In this document: piece after piece, positions 1 through 6,027 of the stretch
Position numbering within the stretch: the stretch's first letter is position 1
How the letters are laid out: each line of letters starts with the position of its first letter
Source of the DNA: Alphaproteobacteria bacterium
Lineage (GTDB): Bacteria; Pseudomonadota; Alphaproteobacteria; ATCC43930; CGMCC-115725
DNA: 18,054 nt
Direction of reading: 5' to 3'
Assembly: GCA_019237175.1 (NCBI GenBank)
Contig: JAFAHP010000479.1
Location: 1 to 18,054 of the forward strand
Notes under the pieces: model-generated
What the model saw: the letters and a program-made list of their open reading frames with translations, nothing else
What the model was told of the DNA's origin: nothing
Databases searched by the model: none
Translations under genes and position numbers: made by a program

Positions 1-202
1 AAGTTGGCGATCTCGGATCTGCGTCGATAATCGCCAGAAAATCCGGGTCCAGATGGTTGTCGTCGGTTTCCTTATCCGAGGCCCAAACCGCCAGATAGGT
101 ATCTGCTTTGCCATCTGCGGCAGAAGCGAGAGGCACGAGGCCGCCGACAACGGTACCGGAAAGAAGGAAGGCAACCGTGAGGTTCGGAATACGCTGGAGC
201 AT
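1..202 (-). CDS. Selenium-binding protein / methanethiol oxidase-like, N-terminal part
   Basis: Only the first 67 codons are present; the gene runs off the left edge. The translation opens with a Sec-type signal peptide: Arg near the N-terminus, a hydrophobic core around residues 9-24, then PLASA-ADGKA as a likely signal peptidase I site. The mature start has the pattern YLAVWASDKE followed by DPDFLAIIDADPRSPT. This matches the first beta-propeller strand of the SBP56 family, some members of which are periplasmic copper methanethiol oxidases that convert methanethiol to formaldehyde, H2S and H2O2. The ATG at 202-200 follows a GAGGAG about 12 nt upstream. The catalytic and metal-binding part lies outside the window, so the substrate is inferred from family and export signal only. 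The gene stands alone, transcribed away from its neighbours. Confidence 0.72.
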   Translation of the reverse strand, partial: MLQRIPNLTVAFLLSGTVVGGLVPLASAADGKADTYLAVWASDKETDDNHLDPDFLAIIDADPRSPT

Positions 203-238
203 AGCGGTCCCTATCTCCTCGAATTTCGGCCGAGAACG

Positions 239-255
239 GCGCGCACACTGCCAAC
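239..255 (-). promoter_or_regulatory. Candidate sigma-54-type -24/-12 promoter for the selenium-binding protein gene
   Basis: On the minus strand the sequence TTGGCAGTGTGCGCGCC has the invariant GG and GC spaced by exactly 10 nt. The -24 box TGGCAG matches five of six consensus positions. The -12 box GCGC keeps only the GC of TTGC. A start about 12 nt further on would give a leader of roughly 25 nt holding the GAGGAG ribosome site. Spacing and placement are good, but the weak -12 box makes this tentative. Confidence 0.25.
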
Positions 256-431
256 CGAATGCCGAACGGGTCATTTCTGGAGCGAGGGGCTGATCACTCT
301 CTACGCCGAAATCTGCTCGATTTTTGCTCAGGAACAGGCGCTTCCCGGTGGCGCCACCTTTCTCATACTTAAGAGGGACACCGGGGCCGTGACAACAACC
401 GATCTCTGGTCGGATATGGGCCGAGTAAGAT

Positions 432-719
432 GCCCGGGCGCGGAGCTTGGGACACATGCCGCTTTTGACACGCCCCGATTTTGAAAGCGCGGTCAGGGAC
501 GCTCTACGCCACTACACTCAGATAGATCTGCTCGCCGCGAACGCGCTGTTGCAGGCGCCGCTATTGACCGGTCCCGGCAGCGGCGCGGCGACACCCCAAT
601 CTTTGCAGACATTGCTCGACGAGACTGCGAAGGCGCTATTCTCCGGTGAACGCGATCATAGATTGAACCGCGTTATGGATTCGACCTATCTCCACCCGGC
701 GCTCAAGAACCCGACATGA
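432..719 (+). pseudogene. Fragment of the C-terminal region of a large ATP-binding regulator-type protein
   Basis: The frame opens after a stop at 426 and ends at a TGA at 717-719. It encodes about 90 residues including MPLLTRPDFESAVRDALRHY, then IDLLAANALLQAPLL and LNRVMDSTYLHPALK. From memory this resembles a C-terminal segment shared by a family of large bacterial ATP-binding regulators, in which xRPEFxxAVRDALR and later RTYLxPAPTQExAAExLxLPFSTYRRHL are conserved. Here everything upstream is missing, and the closing STYRRHL-like part is absent from the frame. A weak SATYRQ remnant occurs at about 770-790 in the frame starting at 716, which would fit a frameshift near 710. The only starts are a TTG at 447 and an ATG at 456, neither with a convincing ribosome site. 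A short intact orphan gene is possible; a decayed remnant is likelier. Confidence 0.5.
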
Positions 720-814
720 CCGCCCGCCGGTTCGCCCAACAGCGCTCCTCGGTCCCGCCCGATATGGTCAGCGCGACCTACCGTCAGCCTGCGCCTCGCC
801 GGCCTGCCCGCGTC

Positions 815-1684
815 CTAACCGAAGCCGGCATACGCGGCGGATTTCTGCTGGACGGTCCCGGCGATGCGTTTACCACGAGGGCGCATTTCCACCTGCGCCT
901 GCATCCAACCGAGCGCGAATTCGGCGATCTGTTGCCACCCATCTTGGGCGATCAGCAGGTGTGAGCGGCACGGAAACTCCTTAAAGCTCGTAATCGCTGT
1001 CGAGCGGTAATACTTGCGATAATTGTCTCTGACAACGGTTGGCGGGACGATGTGGTCCTCGCCGCCCGCGATCAGCAGCAGTGGTCCCCGTGCCTCGTTC
1101 GCGTAATCTACCGCAGTCGCCGACCACGGGTTGAAGTTGGCCAAGGCCGCCTGAAACACCGGGCGCCCAGGAGTCGGCACCGAATAGCGTGCAAAGGCTG
1201 CTCGCGCCTCTCCCTCGCTCATCGTATTCGCCAAGGCGTAACGGAATTGGTGGTATGTCAGTGTCGAAGTTTTCCAATAATTCGCTGGATTTAACAAAAT
1301 CGGGAGCAGCGCCCGGATCTCTGACGGCGGCACCCGCCAGACACCCCGCGGGGGTGCTGGGTCGATCGCGATACCGGCGGCCCCGATGCCGCGGTCGAGC
1401 AATATCTGCACAACCAAGCCGCCGAGCGAATGTCCGATCAGAACCGGCGGCTCCTCAAGCTGAGCTGCAAGCTTTTCATAGTGCGCGGCGATTTCAGCGA
1501 TACCCAAACCCGCCAGCGCTGCCGGATCGCGGCGCACTTTCTCGACATCACCGGTGAGACGGGGCCACGGCGGCGCCAGGACCGGGTATTGTCGGTCTTC
1601 GTAAAATCCTCGGAACGGTTCCCAGCAGCGCGGCGTCATCCAGAGGCCGTGGATCAGGACTATCGTGCGTCGGATGTCGGTCAT
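815..1684 (-). CDS. Alpha/beta-fold hydrolase, Ser-His-Asp type
   Basis: A 289-residue cytoplasmic alpha/beta hydrolase with no signal peptide. Residues 8-16 (IVLIHGLWM) form the first core strand and oxyanion loop. The nucleophile elbow is GHSLGG with Ser86. Asp210 in AGGEDHIVPP and His242 in CRSHLLI complete the triad. Residues 110-190 form a helical cap. Length and layout fit the lysophospholipase/esterase group, but the substrate cannot be read from sequence. I chose the ATG at 1684 because GAGGG lies 4 nt upstream and translation then begins directly before the first beta-strand; the frame extends 29 codons further but that part carries no domain. It is divergent from the dienelactone-hydrolase-like gene across 210 bp. 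The last 25 residues, after the hydrolase core, are basic and look unstructured. Confidence 0.85.
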   Translation of the reverse strand: MTDIRRTIVLIHGLWMTPRCWEPFRGFYEDRQYPVLAPPWPRLTGDVEKVRRDPAALAGLGIAEIAAHYEKLAAQLEEPPVLIGHSLGGLVVQILLDRGIGAAGIAIDPAPPRGVWRVPPSEIRALLPILLNPANYWKTSTLTYHQFRYALANTMSEGEARAAFARYSVPTPGRPVFQAALANFNPWSATAVDYANEARGPLLLIAGGEDHIVPPTVVRDNYRKYYRSTAITSFKEFPCRSHLLIAQDGWQQIAEFALGWMQAQVEMRPRGKRIAGTVQQKSAAYAGFG

Positions 1685-1894
1685 GCGACCCTCGCTCGGT
1701 AATTCGAAAAACAGCAGGTGATCGCGGCGCTGTCTCTGCCGCGCGAATGATCTGGTCGGATCCTGCGCCATCCCCAGATCAAACTTTGCTCAATCGATGT
1801 TCAATCACCTGGGCCGTGTCGCTAAAGCGCTGTGAGCTTGCGTTTCACTGGGTTCGGTGCCAAGAGAGCCGCCGGCAATCGAAGGAGGGTCGAT

Positions 1895-2656
1895 ATGGCG
1901 TTTCGCAATATCCAGGCGGGAATGGCGACCTATCGCGGTCATGGCGGCGACCGCGGCGACGCCTATTATGCACACCCAAGCAATCAGGGGCCGCACCCGG
2001 GCGTCGTAATCATTCACCATATGCCGGGCTGGGACGAATGGACCTGCGAGGTCGCGCGCAAATTCGCCCATCACGGCTATGCCGCGGTGGCACCCAGCCT
2101 CTATTTCCGCGTCGGCGACGGGGCCCAAGAAGATGTCGTCAACAAGGTGCGCGAAAGCGGCGGGGTTCCCGACGACCAGGTGCTCGGCGACGTGACCGGG
2201 GCCATCGACTTCCTGCGCTCGCAGCCGCATGCCAGCGGCAAGGTGGGGGTGATCGGCTTTTGCTCCGGCGGGCGGCAGACCTACCTCGTCGCCTCTAAAC
2301 TGTCGCATTTGATCCAGGCCGCGGTCGATTGCTGGGGCGGCAACGTCATCGTCGATGACAAGTCGCGGCTGACCAAGGCGCAGCCGGTGGCGCCGATCGA
2401 GTTCACCGAGGGCATCAATTGTCCGCTGTTGGGTCTGTTCGGCAACGAGGATCCCAATCCGTCGGCCGATCAGGTCAACCGCACCGAAGCGGAGCTGAAG
2501 AAATACGGCAAAAATTACGAATTTCACCGTTATGATGGCGCCGGCCATGCGTTTTTTGCGTGGTATCGGCCGAATTACCGGCCCGAGCAGGCGGTCGACG
2601 GATGGCACAAGGTATTCGCCTTCTTCCACAAGCATCTCGGCGCGCCGCGGAGCTAG
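1895..2656 (+). CDS. Dienelactone hydrolase family protein
   Basis: A 253-residue protein of the dienelactone hydrolase (carboxymethylenebutenolidase) family, which opens lactone or ester bonds with a cysteine nucleophile. Visible features are the oxyanion strand PGVVIIHHMPGWDEW (residues 35-49), the elbow GFCSGG with Cys123, Asp186 in LFGNEDPNPS, and His218 in DGAGHAFF, giving a Cys-Asp-His triad. The length is typical. There is no signal peptide, so a cytoplasmic location is expected. The ATG at 1895 follows GGAGGG with good spacing; an in-frame ATG 21 codons upstream has no such site. No other aromatic-degradation genes lie nearby, so a role in chlorocatechol breakdown is not supported; a general hydrolase acting on small lactones or esters is a safer reading. 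Confidence 0.9.
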   Translation: MAFRNIQAGMATYRGHGGDRGDAYYAHPSNQGPHPGVVIIHHMPGWDEWTCEVARKFAHHGYAAVAPSLYFRVGDGAQEDVVNKVRESGGVPDDQVLGDVTGAIDFLRSQPHASGKVGVIGFCSGGRQTYLVASKLSHLIQAAVDCWGGNVIVDDKSRLTKAQPVAPIEFTEGINCPLLGLFGNEDPNPSADQVNRTEAELKKYGKNYEFHRYDGAGHAFFAWYRPNYRPEQAVDGWHKVFAFFHKHLGAPRS

Positions 2657-2785
2657 GGCTCGGACCCAGCGGCATCATCCGGCCCGAGGCGACCGACATG
2701 GAGCGGTGATTCCCAGGCGCGGGCTTGGGCCGGGAGCCCGGAGTCGTGAACGCCGCCCGTCGATCAAGGGCTCGGCCCGTATTCT

Positions 2786-2832
2786 TGGATTCCGGCCGCC
2801 GGCGCTGGCGCGCCGTCGCGGAATGACGATCA
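2786..2832. repeat. Palindromic intergenic repeat, REP-like
   Basis: The element starts TGGATTCCGG and ends CGGAATGACG, with 6-bp arms ATTCCG (2789-2794) and CGGAAT (2819-2824) enclosing a GC-rich, partly self-complementary core. TGGATTCCGGC...CCGGAATGACG elements are widespread between genes in alphaproteobacteria and other proteobacteria. This copy has a longer, more degenerate core than the usual compact hairpin. Copy number cannot be judged from one window. Confidence 0.45.
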
Positions 2833-2988
2833 TCGGCGTACCAAGATTTACCGCGGGCGGCGTACGACCGAACAAGCGCGCGGCGCGAGTTCCGCCCTCG
2901 CGCCGCTGTGCAGAAATTGGCACAATACTCTGTCGCTTCTCCGCCCTGTGATGACTTTGCGCAAGCACATCAGCTGGCGCTCGCCGCG

Positions 2989-2994
2989 TATAAT
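2989..2994 (+). promoter_or_regulatory. Perfect TATAAT -10 box ahead of the VanZ-like gene
   Basis: An exact TATAAT lies 20 nt before the TTG start at 3014. Transcription would begin near 3001, leaving a leader of about a dozen nucleotides that includes AGGA at 3003-3006. No -35 box is recognisable at 16-18 bp spacing and there is no extended -10 TG, so this is only a candidate. Confidence 0.3.
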
Positions 2995-3013
2995 ACCGGC
3001 ATAGGATTTTCGA

Positions 3014-4186
3014 TTGGGTCAGCCGAAACATTTTGCGATCGCGACCGCGATCGTCATCGCCATTATCGTCTACGGTTCGCTTTATCCTTTTGCGTTCCGG
3101 CCGATGGCCGATGGCATCGAGCCGGCGCTGCGTGCGTTGTGGGAGAGCCGGGCGGCGCGGCCGGGCCGCATCACCCTTCTCGCCAACATCCTGCTTTACA
3201 TGCCATTGGGCTTTTGCGCGATCCGTGCAATGGGTCATTGGGGCGGCGCAGCCGGAAGGATAGTGCTGATCACCCTCTTCGGGGTGCTCCTCAGCGGTAG
3301 CATCGAGTTGATTCAATATTTTGACGAAGGTCGCGTGACCGACGCACCCGATCTCTATGAGAATACACTCGGCACTCTATTGGGGGCGGTCGGCGGCAGT
3401 CTTTTCAACCCGAGGGTGCGATGGCCGGCCATTTCGCGGGTTGCAGCCGCGCGCGTACCGGTTTTGCTTCTTGCTGCCGTGATCGGGTATCGCTTGTTCC
3501 CGTACGTTCCGACACTCGACTTGCACAAATATTGGAGCGCCATCAAGCCGGTCGTGCTCAATCCCGATCCCGGCTACTACGACCTGTTCCGCTATACCGC
3601 GATGTGGCTCGGGATTGGCGCGCTGATCGAGGCGATTGTCGGTAACGGGCCGGCGTGGCTGTTCTTTGCGCTGTTTATCGGTGGAATGTTGGCAGGCAAG
3701 ATCATGATTGTCGGTACGACGCTGAATGCCGGTGAAATAGCGGGCGCGGGCGCGGGCGTCGCCGTGTGGATCGTTCTCGGATGGCGCCCGGCTTTGCGCA
3801 TCAGAGTGATTGCGCTCTGTTTTTGCGCCTATGTCGTGGCCGAGCGGCTGGAACCGTTCGCGTTTGCCGCGATCCCGGGCCCCTTTGTCTGGATCCCGTT
3901 TCGCGGCTTCATGTCGGGCGATCTTGCGATCGACGTCATGGCGTTTCTTCAGAAGTTCTTTTTTTACGGGAGCTTGATTTGGTTGCTGGTGCAGACCGGG
4001 TGGCGAATGTGGTCCGCGATATTTTTCACCGCGCTGATTTTGTTTATCACCAGCGAGGCGGAGCGTTTTCTGCCGGGTCGTTCGGCCGAGATCACCGATG
4101 CGCTGATGGCCATGGTGATTGGAACAATATTCGTCTTGATCGGTATTCAAGACGATCCCAGGCATCGCGAGTTCACCGCCGATTAG
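3014..4186 (+). CDS. VanZ-like polytopic membrane protein
   Basis: A 390-residue inner-membrane protein with about ten to twelve hydrophobic segments. The N-terminal third carries the VanZ-like signature: NILLYMPLGF (residues 58-67), then Glu98, Gln101, Arg107, Asp113, Asn117 and Gly120 in the E-x2-Q...R...D...N..G pattern. Residues 305-376 look like a diverged second VanZ-like half, with Glu348, Arg356, Asp362 and Gly370 at similar spacing. The biochemical role of VanZ-like proteins is unsettled; several occur in cell-envelope and exopolysaccharide loci, including PEP-CTERM ones, which fits the operon that begins 1.8 kb away on the opposite strand. The start is a TTG at 3014, supported by AGGA 7 nt upstream and by the first membrane helix beginning at residue 6; the next in-frame ATG would remove that helix. 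glnS follows after 55 bp. Confidence 0.82.
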   Translation: MGQPKHFAIATAIVIAIIVYGSLYPFAFRPMADGIEPALRALWESRAARPGRITLLANILLYMPLGFCAIRAMGHWGGAAGRIVLITLFGVLLSGSIELIQYFDEGRVTDAPDLYENTLGTLLGAVGGSLFNPRVRWPAISRVAAARVPVLLLAAVIGYRLFPYVPTLDLHKYWSAIKPVVLNPDPGYYDLFRYTAMWLGIGALIEAIVGNGPAWLFFALFIGGMLAGKIMIVGTTLNAGEIAGAGAGVAVWIVLGWRPALRIRVIALCFCAYVVAERLEPFAFAAIPGPFVWIPFRGFMSGDLAIDVMAFLQKFFFYGSLIWLLVQTGWRMWSAIFFTALILFITSEAERFLPGRSAEITDALMAMVIGTIFVLIGIQDDPRHREFTAD

Positions 4187-4241
4187 GCGAGGGTTGGCGA
4201 GAGCGAGCGGATAGGCCACATAAGCGCAGGGCCGACGGGGG

Positions 4242-5933
4242 ATGTCCATGGCGGGTGCGAGAGCAGAAACAGCAGCGGCGGGCCGTGATTTTATCCGCGA
4301 TATCATTGACGCCGACCTGGCGGCAGGACGGGTCGGTCGGGTTGTCACCCGGTTCCCACCAGAGCCCAACGGCTACCTCCATATCGGCCATGCAAAGGCG
4401 ATCGCGCTCAATTTTGGGGTGGCCGAGGAATATGGCGGGCGTTGTCATCTGCGCTTCGACGACACCAATCCGACCAAGGAAGAGCAGGAGTACATCGACG
4501 CGATCGCGCGCGATATACGATGGCTCGGGTATGATTGGGGTACACACCTCTATCACGCGTCGGATTATTTCGAACAACTCTACGACTGGGCCGAGCATCT
4601 GATCCGCATCGGCAAGGCCTATGTCGACGACCTGTCGCCCGAGGAAATGCGGGCGATGCGCGGCGGGCTGACCGAGCCCGGACGCAACAGCCCGTATCGC
4701 GCGCGCAACGTCGCCGAAAACCTGGATTTGTTTCGGCGGATGCGGGCGGGCGAATTTCCCAACGGGGCCAGGGTGCTGCGGGCGAAGATCGATATGGCCT
4801 CAGGCAACATCAACCTGCGCGATCCGGTGTTGTACCGGATTCTGCATAGCGCGCATCCACGCACCGGGACGAAATGGTCCATCTATCCGAGCTATGACTT
4901 TGCCCACGGCCAGTCTGATGCAATCGAAGGTGTCACCTACTCGCTGTGCACGCTCGAATTCGAGGATCATCGGCCACTTTACGACTGGTTTCTCGACAAC
5001 CTGCCGGTGCCCTCGCGCCCGCGGCAATACGAGTTCGCGCGGCTCAATATCAACTATACCGTTCTCTCCAAGCGCTTTTTGACCGAGCTGGTGCGCCAGA
5101 ATCGGGTTAAGGGGTGGGACGATCCGAGGATGCCGACTCTGGCGGGGTTGCGGCGCCGCGGGGTGCCGCCCGCCGCGATCCGCGAATTCGCGCGGCGGGT
5201 TGGCGTCGCCCGCGCCAACAGCCTTGTCGATGTCGGGATGTTTGAGCATGCGGTGCGCGAGCATCTGAACAGAACGGCGCTCCGACGGATGGCGGTTTTG
5301 CGCCCGCTGAAAATCGTCATTACCAACTATCCCGAAGGCGCGAGCGAGGAGCTCGATGCCGTCAACAATCCCGAGGACCTATCGGCCGGCACCAGGCGGG
5401 TGCGGTTCGGCCGCGAGGTTTACCTCGAACGCGAAGATTTTATGGAAGACCCGCCAAAAAGGTTCTTTCGCTTGGCGCCGGGGCGTGAGGTGCGGCTGCG
5501 TTTTGCCTATTTTGTCTGCTGCCGCGAGGTCGTAAAAAATACTGCAGGCGAGATCGTCGAGCTGCGCTGTACCTATGACCCGGCGACGCGCGGAGGCAAC
5601 GCCCCCGATGGCCGCAAGGTTCAAGCGACATTGCATTGGGTGGCGGCGGCGCATTCGCTACCAGCGGAGGTCAGGCTTTACAACCCATTGTTCAGCCGTC
5701 CTGATCCCGGCGCCGATGGTGATTTTTTCGCTGATCTGAACCCGAATTCAGTGGAGATCCTAGGCGATGCCCGTATTGAACCGGCGGCGGCCGAAGCTGC
5801 GGTGGGCGAGACGGTGCAGTTCGAACGACAGGGATATTTCTGCCTCGACCCCGATTCACGGCCGGGCTGCCTGGTCTTCAACCGCACGATCGGCTTGCGC
5901 GACAGCTGGGCGAAAGCGCGGTCGGACAGATGA
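4242..5933 (+). CDS. glnS: Glutaminyl-tRNA synthetase
   Basis: A 563-residue class I synthetase that charges tRNA-Gln with glutamine, close to the usual length of about 550. The Rossmann core shows FPPEPNGYLHIGHAKA with HIGH at residues 47-50, and the KMSKS equivalent VLSKR at 274-278. RFDDTNPTKEEQEYID (71-86) and YPSYDFAHGQSDAIEGVTYS (215-234) are characteristic. The PEPN form (40-43) marks GlnRS rather than the bacterial GluRS form. The C-terminal beta-barrel anticodon domains (about 350-550) are complete, and there is no fused YqeY-like tail. The ATG at 4242 gives MSMAGARAE; an ATG at 4248 is equally good, with GGGGG about 6 nt upstream. It sits 55 bp after the VanZ-like gene and converges on prsT, with 94 bp between stops. 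Most alphaproteobacteria lack this enzyme and use GatCAB instead. Confidence 0.96.
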   Translation: MSMAGARAETAAAGRDFIRDIIDADLAAGRVGRVVTRFPPEPNGYLHIGHAKAIALNFGVAEEYGGRCHLRFDDTNPTKEEQEYIDAIARDIRWLGYDWGTHLYHASDYFEQLYDWAEHLIRIGKAYVDDLSPEEMRAMRGGLTEPGRNSPYRARNVAENLDLFRRMRAGEFPNGARVLRAKIDMASGNINLRDPVLYRILHSAHPRTGTKWSIYPSYDFAHGQSDAIEGVTYSLCTLEFEDHRPLYDWFLDNLPVPSRPRQYEFARLNINYTVLSKRFLTELVRQNRVKGWDDPRMPTLAGLRRRGVPPAAIREFARRVGVARANSLVDVGMFEHAVREHLNRTALRRMAVLRPLKIVITNYPEGASEELDAVNNPEDLSAGTRRVRFGREVYLEREDFMEDPPKRFFRLAPGREVRLRFAYFVCCREVVKNTAGEIVELRCTYDPATRGGNAPDGRKVQATLHWVAAAHSLPAEVRLYNPLFSRPDPGADGDFFADLNPNSVEILGDARIEPAAAEAAVGETVQFERQGYFCLDPDSRPGCLVFNRTIGLRDSWAKARSDR

Positions 5934-6027
5934 CCTAGTCTTAGTCTAGCTTCACCAGGATCGGTAATTTTCTTTAGTTGGTTCAGCCGAATAGCTTTGC
6001 CTTGTACAATTCGATAAAGACAACGCC

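Larger units (their letters stand above)
2657..3013. other. 357-bp gene-free stretch
   Basis: No credible gene was found here on either strand; the open frames crossing it are arginine- and proline-rich and lack family motifs. It holds a GC-rich hairpin CGGGCT-N9-AGCCCG at 2720-2740 (no T-run, so at best a weak terminator for the upstream hydrolase), a palindromic intergenic repeat at 2786-2832, a TTGGCAC at 2917-2923, and a TATAAT at 2989-2994 just ahead of the VanZ-like gene. Confidence 0.6.

Noticed and set aside
2917..2932. TTGGCAC upstream of the VanZ-like gene as a sigma-54 -24 box
   Set aside because: The -24 half is perfect, but the position 10 nt after GG reads TG and no TTGC-like -12 box follows, so the invariant GC is missing.
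3377..4369. A 330-residue open frame on the minus strand opposite the VanZ-like gene
   Set aside because: It is Arg/His/Pro-rich with no family motif or ribosome site, and is the complement of a well-supported membrane protein gene in GC-rich DNA.
5934..6027. An intrinsic terminator between the convergent glnS and prsT
   Set aside because: The 94-bp gap has a TAGTCT direct repeat but no GC-rich stem followed by a T-run on either strand.
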